A stretch of DNA of 64,000 nt, taken from NCBI RefSeq assembly GCF_014217855.1, contig NZ_CP059059.1, positions 1,488,001 through 1,552,000 on the forward strand. The letters are read 5' to 3'. A program made the position numbers and the translations under genes. Position 1 is the stretch's first letter. Each line of letters begins with the position of its first letter. The notes beneath the pieces were generated by a model. It worked only from the letters and a program-made list of their open reading frames with translations. It made no database searches and was not told the DNA's origin. Below are positions 8,351 to 15,979 of the stretch, in pieces. The DNA comes from Synechococcus sp. HK01-R. GTDB lineage: Bacteria; Cyanobacteriota; Cyanobacteriia; PCC-6307; Cyanobiaceae.

Positions 8351-10168
8351 TCAGGCGACTGTACGAGTTGTGCCCCGAACCGTCAGCCCAGAGCGGATCG
8401 CGCTGATCACTTTCTCGAGGGCTTCTCCCTGGGGCAGCACCGCCGTGCTGCGGTTTTGGCGCTCCACGAGCTCAATCCGCCCATCGGCAGCATCGCGACC
8501 GACCACGAGGCGCCAGGGGATGCCGATCAGGTCGGCATCCTTGAACTTCACCCCGGCCCGTTCGTTGCGGTCATCGAGCAGCGCATCGATGCCGGCCTCC
8601 AGGAGTTGGCTGTAGAGCTGCTCGCCGAGCTGGCGTTGCGTGTCGTCCTGCATGCTCGCCACCACCACGATCACTTGGAAGGGGGCGATGGCCAGGGGCC
8701 AGCAGATGCCACCCTCGTCGTGGTGCTGCTCGACGGCGGCCTGCGCGAGGCGCGAGACGCCGATGCCGTAGCAGCCCATCCAGAAGGGTTCTTGCCCGCC
8801 ATCCGCATTGGTGAAGGTGGCTTCCATGGCGGAGGAGTACTTGCGCCCCAACTGGAAGATGTGACCCACTTCGATGCCGCGCCGCTCGATCAGTTGCTGC
8901 GAAGGGTCCGAGAAACAGCGATCCCCTGCTCGGGCATTGCGCAGGTCCACCTGGATTGGTGCCGTCCCAAGATCGCCCCAGCTCCAGCCCCAGCGATGCC
9001 GGTCCGGCTCATTGGCGCCGCAGACGAAACGGTCCAGCTCAAGGGCTGTGGGGTCGGCGAAGCGAAGGAAGGAGTGAGCCCATGATTTGGCGCCCTGAAG
9101 GATCCCGTCCTCCAGATCCGGACCGAGAGCACCGAACGGCCAGGCCTGCAGCCCCTGGCTGCCGATCTGCTCCGGGCTCACGGGATTGAGATCCAGGACT
9201 CCTTCACCAAGGTGGGCCGCCAGGGCGTTGGTCAGCTTCACCTCATTGAGCTCCTGGTCACCACGAAGGCTGACCAGGAGCGGACGCATGGCCCCGGATT
9301 CCATCCGGGCAACCAGGGCCAGCACCTTGACCACCTGGCTCGGCTCAAGAGCCTGGTTTTGGCAGAGCGCCTCAATCGTGTGCTGGCCGGGTGTGTCGAT
9401 CACACGACGCTCACCCGCTGGCAGGGCAACGGCATCGGGAGGAATCGAGACCGCCTTCTCAAGATTGGCGGCGTAGTCACCCGATTCGCTCATCAGGATC
9501 AGGTCTTCACCCGCTTCAGCCGTGACCATGAACTCCTGAGATGCGGCGCCGCCAATGGCGCCGCTGTCGGCATCCACGGCAACGGCTTGCAGGCCGCAGC
9601 GTTCGAAGATCCGCCGGTAGGCCCCATCCATGGCCTCGTAGCAGCTGCGCAGATCGGCTTCGTCTGCATGGAAGGAATAGGCATCTTTCATGATGAATTC
9701 ACGCCCGCGCATCAAGCCGAAACGGGGTCGAATCTCATCCCTGAATTTGCTTTGAATTTGGTAAAGCGTGACTGGCAACTGCCGATAGGAGCGCAGCAGG
9801 TCTCCCGCGAGGGCGGTGACCACTTCTTCGTGGGTCGGCCCTAGGCCAAGACGGCGCCCCTGACGGTCCTCGAGGTTGAACATGATGCCCTCGCCGGCGG
9901 TGTAGCCCTGCCAGCGACCGCTGCGCTCCCAGAGCTCGGAGGGCTGGAGTTGCGGCAGCAGGGTCTCCAGTGCTCCGGTGGCGTCCATTTCCTCGCGCAC
10001 GATGGAGCTGATCCTGCGCAGCACCCTCCACATCAGGGGCATGTAGGCATAGATGCCGGATCCGACCCGCCGGATGTAGCCGCCTCGCAGGAGCAGTTGA
10101 TGCGAAGCGATCTCAGCGTCAGCGGGAACATCCCGCAGCGTCACCAGCATCAGGCAGGAGACGCGCAT
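8351..10168 (-). CDS. proS: Prolyl-tRNA synthetase
   Basis: 605 residues, the bacterial-type length. The N-terminal class II catalytic domain shows motif 1 and 2 regions (QSKFRDEIRPRFGLMRGREF near 136-155 and MKDAYSFH). A YbaK-type editing insertion occupies roughly residues 225-395, and the motif 3 region contains GCYGIGVSRLAQAAVEQHHDE near 453-473. The C-terminal anticodon-binding domain runs from about 480. It attaches proline to tRNA-Pro. It is divergent from the DNA-binding protein gene at 10.3 kb. Confidence 0.97.
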   Translation of the reverse strand: MRVSCLMLVTLRDVPADAEIASHQLLLRGGYIRRVGSGIYAYMPLMWRVLRRISSIVREEMDATGALETLLPQLQPSELWERSGRWQGYTAGEGIMFNLEDRQGRRLGLGPTHEEVVTALAGDLLRSYRQLPVTLYQIQSKFRDEIRPRFGLMRGREFIMKDAYSFHADEADLRSCYEAMDGAYRRIFERCGLQAVAVDADSGAIGGAASQEFMVTAEAGEDLILMSESGDYAANLEKAVSIPPDAVALPAGERRVIDTPGQHTIEALCQNQALEPSQVVKVLALVARMESGAMRPLLVSLRGDQELNEVKLTNALAAHLGEGVLDLNPVSPEQIGSQGLQAWPFGALGPDLEDGILQGAKSWAHSFLRFADPTALELDRFVCGANEPDRHRWGWSWGDLGTAPIQVDLRNARAGDRCFSDPSQQLIERRGIEVGHIFQLGRKYSSAMEATFTNADGGQEPFWMGCYGIGVSRLAQAAVEQHHDEGGICWPLAIAPFQVIVVVASMQDDTQRQLGEQLYSQLLEAGIDALLDDRNERAGVKFKDADLIGIPWRLVVGRDAADGRIELVERQNRSTAVLPQGEALEKVISAIRSGLTVRGTTRTVA

Positions 10169-10314
10169 GGGAGGAGATGACGAGAAAGCGGGAAATTACC
10201 ACCGCTTCAGTTAAGGGTCGATCGGCGAAGTGGCCCTGATCGAAGGAGGAATGGGTGACTCTTGAGTCTCAACTGCTAACGTCCCTGAGACTTCAGTTGC
10301 CATCAGGCTTTCCC

Positions 10315-10779
10315 ATGCTTTCTCGGTCGATCGACCCTGCTTCCGCCGCCGGCGGAGTCTCCGTCGAAACGACCGCCGATGTGGATGCGGTGATCGCCCG
10401 TTCCGACGCGCTCGTCGGCATCGAAGACGTTCAGAAATCGCTCAACAGATCCCGCGCGTCGGTGTACCGCTACACCAACACCGATCCCAGGAATCTCAAC
10501 CCTCCGTTTAATCCTCGCAAGCTCAATCCTGAGTACCGCGGCGACCAAAAAGATCCCCTCCTCTTCCACCCCAACGAGGTGGCTCGCTTCGCTAAGGACG
10601 TCCTTCGCATCAAGGAGGTCACCGTTGAAGTGCTCAACTCGCCTTCAACCGCCACACAGCAATGTCTGGGGGCGATTCTCGAGGAGCTGCGTCTGATTCG
10701 CTCCCATCTCGAGGGCCTGCAGGACGCTCCTTCCGATCTTTCCGCTCGCCGTGAGCGTCAGGACCGCAGCGCCGCCTGA
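10315..10779 (+). CDS. Small resolvase-like/HTH DNA-binding protein
   Basis: 154 residues from the ATG at 10315; upstream in-frame starts from 10255 are possible. The central part, VGIEDVQKSLNRSRASVYRYTNTDPR, looks like a helix-turn-helix of the kind annotated as resolvase-like in marine picocyanobacteria. A basic segment with repeated LNP motifs (RNLNPPFNPRKLNPEYRG) follows, and the C-terminus is helical (LGAILEELRLIRSHLEGL). There is no serine- or tyrosine-recombinase catalytic domain, so it is more likely a DNA-binding regulator than an enzyme. It stands alone between divergent proS and the ppa region. Confidence 0.65.
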   Translation: MLSRSIDPASAAGGVSVETTADVDAVIARSDALVGIEDVQKSLNRSRASVYRYTNTDPRNLNPPFNPRKLNPEYRGDQKDPLLFHPNEVARFAKDVLRIKEVTVEVLNSPSTATQQCLGAILEELRLIRSHLEGLQDAPSDLSARRERQDRSAA

Positions 10780-10928
10780 TCGATCACCCGTCCTGCAGTC
10801 TGCTGGAGGCGATGCCATGATGGATCGGCTAGCCCTGCATTGTTTGTGATGGAGGGCGGCTCTCCCGGATGAGAGATCGAGCCCCCCATGGTGCTCCTCT
10901 TCATTGGGATGTCCCCGATCACCCCTGC

Positions 10929-11216
10929 ATGGACCCCGAACCTCCTCACGGTTCCCAGCCCGACTCTTCCCATCACGACGGCCTCGACCTTTCTGGCCCG
11001 GCCCTCGTTCTTGCTGGTTTTGCCCTCGCAATCGTCAGTCTCGGTGTTCCGATGATTGCAGTGATTACGGACCGGCCCCTCAGAGGTGCTCTGCCCTCCA
11101 CCGCTCAGGAGCGCAATGGATCTGCGATCCCTTCCCCCTTCGCCATCACCCGGGTTGGTGAACCTGGTGGTGGAGATCCCGGCGGGCAGCCGCAACAAAT
11201 ACGAGTATTTCGCTGA
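10929..11216 (+). CDS. Possible small membrane protein overlapping ppa
   Basis: 95 residues from the ATG at 10929. An N-terminal hydrophilic His-containing segment ([15 protein letters not shown]) is followed by one strong hydrophobic helix ([22 protein letters not shown]). The last ~100 bases overlap the ppa start in another frame, where the product becomes Gly/Pro-rich and unconvincing. Either the gene is real with a long overlap, or its true end differs. I cannot assign a function. Confidence 0.4.
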   Translation: MDPEPPHGSQPDSSHHDGLDLSGPALVLAGFALAIVSLGVPMIAVITDRPLRGALPSTAQERNGSAIPSPFAITRVGEPGGGDPGGQPQQIRVFR

Positions 11217-11628
11217 CGCGGGAATCATGGCCCTGGATCGGGTGCTGCACTCCTCGGTGCGCTACCCGTTCGACTACGGATTCATTCCCAACACCCTGGC
11301 CGAAGACGGGTCTCCCCTCGATGCGATGGTGATCATGGAGGAGCCCACCTTCGCGGGTTGCCTGATCTGTGCCCGGCCGATCGGCGTGCTCGATATGCAC
11401 GACACAGGCCATTACGACGGCAAGATCCTCTGCGTCCCCGTGGCTGACCCCCGTCAACGAGGCATCACCAGCATCCGTCAGATCGCTGCGAACCAGTTGG
11501 AGGATGTGGCTGAATTTTTCCGGATTTACAAAAATCTCGAAGGCCGGGTGACCTCCATCGGTGGCTGGCGTGATGCCGATGCGGTTGCCCCGTTGCTGGA
11601 GACTTGTATCCGAGCCACCCAGGTCTGA
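11116..11628 (+). CDS. ppa: Inorganic pyrophosphatase
   Basis: 170 residues from the ATG at 11116. This is the soluble family I enzyme that hydrolyses pyrophosphate to pull biosynthetic reactions forward. Signatures are [11 protein letters not shown] near residue 19, [23 protein letters not shown] near 50-72 with the Mg-binding Asp residues, and [16 protein letters not shown] near 107-122. The start was chosen over the upstream ATG at 11086, which would add ten poorly conserved residues. A possible small ORF overlaps its 5' end. Confidence 0.95.
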   Translation: MDLRSLPPSPSPGLVNLVVEIPAGSRNKYEYFADAGIMALDRVLHSSVRYPFDYGFIPNTLAEDGSPLDAMVIMEEPTFAGCLICARPIGVLDMHDTGHYDGKILCVPVADPRQRGITSIRQIAANQLEDVAEFFRIYKNLEGRVTSIGGWRDADAVAPLLETCIRATQV

Positions 11629-11653
11629 TCGGCGCGCGGTCCCTTCCTTGGTG

Positions 11654-11671
11654 ACGTTCCGGGAACGTTCC
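11654..11671. promoter_or_regulatory. Overlapping palindromes upstream of the ferredoxin gene
   Basis: ACGTTCCGGGAACGT (11654-11668) is a perfect inverted repeat around one central base, and it overlaps the palindrome GGAACGTTCC (11662-11671). It lies 68 bases before the ferredoxin start and after the ppa stop. The loop-free symmetry suits a protein-binding site better than a hairpin, but no regulator is identified. Confidence 0.35.
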
Positions 11672-11738
11672 GTTGCAGAGCCGCGGGTTGGTGCCGGGAT
11701 GCTTGTAAGTTGGTGCGCGCCCAGCATGTGAACGACCC

Positions 11739-12098
11739 GTGCCCACCATCCGTTTCGAGCAGGAAGGCCAGCAGGTCGGTTGCATTGAAGGAGCCAATCT
11801 TCGAAAGGCCGCCCTCGACGCCGGCATCAACCCCTACAAGGGTTTGAACAACCTCAACAACTGCGGTGGTGTCGGCCAGTGCGGCACCTGTGTGGTGGAG
11901 GTTGTCGAGGGTGCCCAGAACCTCTCTCCCCGCTCTGATGTCGAGGAGGTCTATCTGGCCGACCGTCCCGCGAACTACCGCCTGAGCTGCCGCACCAGCG
12001 TCAACGGTGACGTCACCGTCCGTACCAGGCCCAGTGATGGGGTGGGTAAGGGTTCCAACAGCCTGCTCGGCGCCGTCAAGAACCTCCTCGGACGCTGA
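11739..12098 (+). CDS. Plant-type 2Fe-2S ferredoxin
   Basis: 119 residues from a GTG start at 11739. The beta-grasp 2Fe-2S fold is shown by Cys42, Cys48, Cys51 and Cys84 (spacing CX5CX2CX32C) in the contexts NNCGGVGQCGTC and YRLSCRTSV. An extra Cys15 is not a ligand. It differs from photosynthetic PetF, which has CX4CX2C spacing, and has a basic, glycine-rich C-terminal tail (GSNSLLGAVKNLLGR). It is probably a specialised electron carrier; its partner is unknown. The ArsC/Spx-like gene follows after six bases, suggesting one transcript. Confidence 0.9.
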   Translation: MPTIRFEQEGQQVGCIEGANLRKAALDAGINPYKGLNNLNNCGGVGQCGTCVVEVVEGAQNLSPRSDVEEVYLADRPANYRLSCRTSVNGDVTVRTRPSDGVGKGSNSLLGAVKNLLGR

Positions 12099-12104
12099 TT
12101 CTCT

Positions 12105-12464
12105 GTGGCTGGCTTGCAGATCTGGAGCTACTCAAAATGCTCCACCTGTCGCAAAGCCCTGGCTTGGCTTGATCAGCGGGGTATTGCCTACGAGTGCGTC
12201 GATATCACCGTCAACCCACCCGAACGCGACAGGTTGGTCCGAGCCTTCCAGCACTTCGGTCGCCTTCAGCCGCTTTTTAACACAAGCGGTCAGAGCTACA
12301 GGGCCCTGGGAGCTGCCGCTGTCAAAGCCATGACGCCTGAGCAGGCTCTTGATGCTCTGGCCGCAGACGGAAAGCTGATTAAGCGTCCCTTCCTTGAGAG
12401 CGGAGACGGCGCTTTCCTCGTTGGATTCAACGAGGCCGTATGGAGCGAGACGTTTCAGGGTTGA
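12105..12464 (+). CDS. ArsC/Spx-family thioredoxin-fold protein
   Basis: 119 residues from a GTG start at 12105. It has the ArsC/Spx/YffB fold with a CXXC pair at Cys12 and Cys15 (SKCSTCRKALAWL) instead of the single active-site Cys of glutaredoxin-linked arsenate reductase. The C-terminal LIKRPFLESGDGAFLVGFNE matches the family's conserved RP motif. The CXXC favours a Spx- or YffB-like redox role over arsenate reduction, but this cannot be settled from sequence. Its last 38 bases overlap the convergent membrane-protein gene. Confidence 0.85.
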   Translation: MAGLQIWSYSKCSTCRKALAWLDQRGIAYECVDITVNPPERDRLVRAFQHFGRLQPLFNTSGQSYRALGAAAVKAMTPEQALDALAADGKLIKRPFLESGDGAFLVGFNEAVWSETFQG

Positions 12465-13932
12465 AGCTGAGGCCATCCAGTTCGGTGATCAGCTCATCGA
12501 CGCCACCCTGGTCGCGGAGTTGCACGACACTGTTGCGCTTGAACTCTTCCAGGAACGAAGCCACCAGTTCCTGGCTGCGTTCCAGAACCGGACCTTGTTC
12601 CAGCGTGCGGGCCAGTTCCTCCCAGAAGCGATCGAAGGCCTTGATGGTCAGCTCCTCCATCTGTGCGTCTTTGCGGCCCAGGCGCTGACCGGTCTGCCGG
12701 GAGAGATCCAGAAAGGCATCCACCATTCCTGCTGCGAGTTGGCGGCTGATCCCGCTCTCTGCTTGCTGCACGGCAGCCAGCTCACGCAGCGGAGAGGGCA
12801 CCATCACATCATTCATGCTGCGCTGCAAGGCATGGCCGAAGAGGGCGATCAGCTGTGGGCGCATGCCAGGTCCGACCTGGGTGAGCATCAGGGGGGCCCA
12901 GAGCCGCACCAGTTCCGCAAGCTCTCGTTCGCCGTTCTCTTCCACGGACTGGTGACTGCAGAGTCCTCGGATCCGCTGAGGCAGCCGTGGTGATCGGATC
13001 AGTCCCTGGAGAGCATCGAGGATTCGCAGGGTGAGGACTTCAAACAGTTCCAGGGCCAGCACGGCGACCACCGCACGGCTCACCGCTGTGCGCAGGGGCT
13101 CCAGCTGGATGAGGCCGCTGCTCGAGAGCCGCTCGGTCACCGGAAGAATCCGCAGCAGGCGCCAGAAGGGCAGAAGCAAAGGCAGGTCAATCCAGCGTCT
13201 CAGCAACGCATCTCTCCAGTGGATCGCTGGATAGCGCCGTTTGAGCCGTACCGCACGGATGAGGATGTCGAGCAGGAACAGCACCTGAAAAGGGGTGTCG
13301 ATCCTCCAGGCGTGATCGATCGGCTGGCCGTTCTCGTCAATTCCCCGCCAATAATTGGTTGCGGCCAGGGGAAGGACGCGGGTGTTCCAGAAGGCACGCT
13401 CTCTCTCCCAGTCGCTCAGCTTGAGATAGGAATCGCTCAGCAGTCGTGCGGCGGCTTGTTTCGCTGAATCGAGGCCGGCGCGAGCCCTCAGATGGTTTTT
13501 CAGCTTCTCGAGCGTTCCTGCATTGCCCGATCCGATGAATGGGTTCTCATCGATCAGCTGGCTGTTGCGGACCACCATCTCCAGGCGCAGCTGTCGAGCC
13601 GCCGCGCTTTGGATCCCCTGCGACTCCGCAACCCGCTCCAACTGACGGAACTGGGAGATGAAGGCCTGCGTGTCCCGGTGGGGTTCGATGCCCTTCACCC
13701 GGTCATAGGTCGGAGTGATGTCAGGCAGCCAGGGCAGGGGCAGGGCCAGGTTCACCGATGGCAGGGGGTACAGGGTCCGCTGTTGCCAGAAGGTGCGCAG
13801 TGGCACATAGGTCACATCGAAGACCACCCAGGCCAAGTTGGCGGTCGCCACCAGTGCGATCAGTCGGTCCCAGCGCAGCCAGAAGCGGCCGGTGGCTGTG
13901 GGTTGCAACGCTTGCCAGCGGGGACGGACCAT
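12427..13932 (-). CDS. Conserved cyanobacterial membrane protein, unknown function
   Basis: 501 residues. Hydrophobic segments lie near residues 24-42 (DRLIALVATANLAWVVFDV), 218-232 (FQVLFLLDILIRAV), 250-272 (IDLPLLLPFWRLLRILPV) and 288-305. The last ~190 residues are soluble and helical. The stretch from the second to the third segment, with an Asp near the end of one helix and regularly placed Arg in the next (LLLPFWRLLRIL), faintly resembles the S3-S4 region of voltage-gated ion channels, but no pore helix or selectivity filter is visible. I know of no function. It is divergent from lepB, with 80 bases between. Confidence 0.7.
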   Translation of the reverse strand: MVRPRWQALQPTATGRFWLRWDRLIALVATANLAWVVFDVTYVPLRTFWQQRTLYPLPSVNLALPLPWLPDITPTYDRVKGIEPHRDTQAFISQFRQLERVAESQGIQSAAARQLRLEMVVRNSQLIDENPFIGSGNAGTLEKLKNHLRARAGLDSAKQAAARLLSDSYLKLSDWERERAFWNTRVLPLAATNYWRGIDENGQPIDHAWRIDTPFQVLFLLDILIRAVRLKRRYPAIHWRDALLRRWIDLPLLLPFWRLLRILPVTERLSSSGLIQLEPLRTAVSRAVVAVLALELFEVLTLRILDALQGLIRSPRLPQRIRGLCSHQSVEENGERELAELVRLWAPLMLTQVGPGMRPQLIALFGHALQRSMNDVMVPSPLRELAAVQQAESGISRQLAAGMVDAFLDLSRQTGQRLGRKDAQMEELTIKAFDRFWEELARTLEQGPVLERSQELVASFLEEFKRNSVVQLRDQGGVDELITELDGLSFNPETSRSIRPR

Positions 13933-14012
13933 AGACCTGTCTGCCTGACGTCAGCCTAGAAGCCGGCACCGGTCGCGCCTATCCTTCCGGATCAAACGAG
14001 ACTTGCAGCGCC

Positions 14013-14726
14013 TTGGCTGACGAGCAGAGGGATCCAGAGCTTCAGGCGCAGCCCGATGCCAAGTCGGAGGCCAAGAAGAGCAACACCCATCCCTTCTGGG
14101 ATTTCTGGGGGCCGGTGCTGTTCACCGTTGCTCTTTATCTAGGCATCAGGCACTACGTGGCTGAAGCCCGCTTCATTCCCTCGGGCTCCATGCTGCCAGG
14201 GCTCCAGATTCAGGATCGGCTCTTGGTGGAGAAGCTCACCTACCGCCGCCGATCCCCCCGTCGTGGCGAGATCGTCGTGTTCCACTCGCCCTATGCCTTC
14301 GACCCTGTCCTCAAGTCCAACGCCTCTCCATCCGGCTTGCGTTGCGCCCTGGCCAACCTGCCTCTCGTCGGCTTGATTCCCGGGGTCGGCGATGTGGCCT
14401 GTGACGCCTACATCAAGCGAGTGGTTGCCGTGGCAGGTGATCAGGTGGTGGTGAACCCCCGCGGGCAAGTGAGCGTCAATGGTGAAGCGGTATCAGAGCC
14501 CTATGTGAGCCATGACTGCCCGCTGGACGAGCAGGGAATGAGCCGTTGCCGCACCCTCAATGTGACCGTGCCGAAGGGGCATGTGCTTGTGCTTGGGGAT
14601 AACCGCCGCAACAGCTGGGATGGCCGCTACTGGCCCGGTGGCCCTTTTCTGCCTGAAAAGGAGATCCTTGGGCGGGCGGTCTGGAGGTTCTGGCCCCTCA
14701 ATCGCACCGGTTCCCTGGGCTCCTGA
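14013..14726 (+). CDS. lepB: Signal peptidase I
   Basis: 237 residues from a TTG start at 14013. Type I signal peptidase cleaves Sec/Tat signal peptides at the membrane. One N-terminal transmembrane helix (PVLFTVALYLGIRHYV, residues 34-49) precedes the catalytic serine box FIPSGSMLP (nucleophile Ser59) and the catalytic lysine Lys135 in DAYIKRVVAVAGD. The conserved box GDNRRNSWDGRYW lies near residue 196. The start codon is unusual, but the frame closes upstream and MADEQRDPEL is the only sensible N-terminus. Its 3' end overlaps the convergent dihydroorotase-like gene. Confidence 0.94.
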   Translation: MADEQRDPELQAQPDAKSEAKKSNTHPFWDFWGPVLFTVALYLGIRHYVAEARFIPSGSMLPGLQIQDRLLVEKLTYRRRSPRRGEIVVFHSPYAFDPVLKSNASPSGLRCALANLPLVGLIPGVGDVACDAYIKRVVAVAGDQVVVNPRGQVSVNGEAVSEPYVSHDCPLDEQGMSRCRTLNVTVPKGHVLVLGDNRRNSWDGRYWPGGPFLPEKEILGRAVWRFWPLNRTGSLGS

Positions 14727-15975
14727 GGCCTGAGCTGGTCACCCGACCCTGAAGCATCAAACCCTGCCAGGGCTGATTGGCAGCTCGGGGTTGATCAGGG
14801 TCTCGGCGATCCATGCGCCAGCTGTGCTCCGGATCAAACAGGAGCCAGCGTCTGCTGCCAGTTTCCAGGCGCTCCTCCGGCCGGCCAAGAAGGCGTGAGG
14901 GGCCAAAGCTCAGCACCTCCCAGAGCTGACGGATCGTCCAGCCCCGTTCCAGCACAAGGGTTTGCCAGAGCGCAGGCAGCACCAGCTGATGACCGGCCAG
15001 GCCTCGTTTTCGCTGGTCCGGCGGGAGCAGGCAGTCCTCCTCGTCGATCGGCACCGCATGCACCGCCACGGCCTGAATCACGCCGGACCCTAGGGCTTGG
15101 ATCAGGGCCTCCCGGTCCTCCGGGGCACCGAGGGATGGGGTCACGCTCCAACCCATCTCGGTGGGGCTCAGCCGGCTGTGGTCGCTGACCAGATGCCACC
15201 AGCAAACACTCGCCTGCGGGCGGACGCTCGCAGCGGCAAGCTGGCTGACGGCCGCGGCGGTGGAGAGATTCATCAGCCGAAGCCGCCGCTGTGGAAACTG
15301 GCGCTGAAGGTCTAGCAGCTGTCCGAGCGGCAGCGTTTCGCTGGCGACAGGGTCAGGCGTCCATCCGGCCCGCAGGGTGGCGACCCCCTCTCGCACCAGG
15401 CCATCACCCTGGATGCCGGGATCGCGGGGTGCCAACAGGACTGGCGCTTCACCCATTTCACCAAGCACGAGTGCCCGCTGCAGCAGAGCGATCGGCGGGC
15501 AGGCATCGTCTTCGGCGAGACCGCATGCACCCTGATCCAGCAGGTCGCCGTGGGCTGAAAGCTGCTCTCCACGGCCCTCGAGGCTGAAGCCACCCCACAG
15601 GTGCACTCGCACATCGCTGTCCTCCCCGGCAAATCCCTGCAGGCGCTCCACCCGGTCGCGCCACGAGTTGGCTCTGGGCAGCAGCGCCACCTGGCCGTAG
15701 CCCGCTCGGGCGGCGGCATGGCGCAGGCTCAGGAGCGTCTCGGCCGCTCCTGAGAAGGGGCGATCCAGCACCGAATGGGGGTCCACAAGGCAGGGGGCCA
15801 GGATCTGGCTCGGCCTTGGATCGGGCGCCACTCCGAGCGTGGAAGCCTGTTGCCGAGCCTCGTCATCGAAGGCCACGAGAACGCCGTCCTGGATCAGTGC
15901 GGCGCCACCATCATTGGGCTCCCGGTCACGACTGATCAGGAGCCGGACGGGATCCAGCAACAGGGTCTGGCGCAT
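14698..15975 (-). CDS. Dihydroorotase-like protein lacking metal ligands (pseudo-enzyme)
   Basis: 425 residues aligning end to end with the type I dihydroorotase/amidohydrolase family. The metal-binding DxHxHxR box is DPHSVLD here (residues 65-71), so the second His and the Arg are lost. The C-terminal DHAPH catalytic box reads VHAVP (305-309), so the catalytic Asp is lost too. Framework segments are retained (AAETLLSLRHAAARAGYG, and GLAGHQLVLPALWQ for the usual GxxGLETxLPL). It cannot be an active zinc hydrolase as written. In other bacteria inactive PyrC paralogues serve as structural partners of aspartate transcarbamoylase (PyrB); that role is inference here. It lies four bases downstream of the mutase gene on the same strand. 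Confidence 0.8.
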   Translation of the reverse strand: MRQTLLLDPVRLLISRDREPNDGGAALIQDGVLVAFDDEARQQASTLGVAPDPRPSQILAPCLVDPHSVLDRPFSGAAETLLSLRHAAARAGYGQVALLPRANSWRDRVERLQGFAGEDSDVRVHLWGGFSLEGRGEQLSAHGDLLDQGACGLAEDDACPPIALLQRALVLGEMGEAPVLLAPRDPGIQGDGLVREGVATLRAGWTPDPVASETLPLGQLLDLQRQFPQRRLRLMNLSTAAAVSQLAAASVRPQASVCWWHLVSDHSRLSPTEMGWSVTPSLGAPEDREALIQALGSGVIQAVAVHAVPIDEEDCLLPPDQRKRGLAGHQLVLPALWQTLVLERGWTIRQLWEVLSFGPSRLLGRPEERLETGSRRWLLFDPEHSWRMDRRDPDQPRAANQPWQGLMLQGRVTSSGLRSPGNRCD

Positions 15976-15979
15976 CAGC

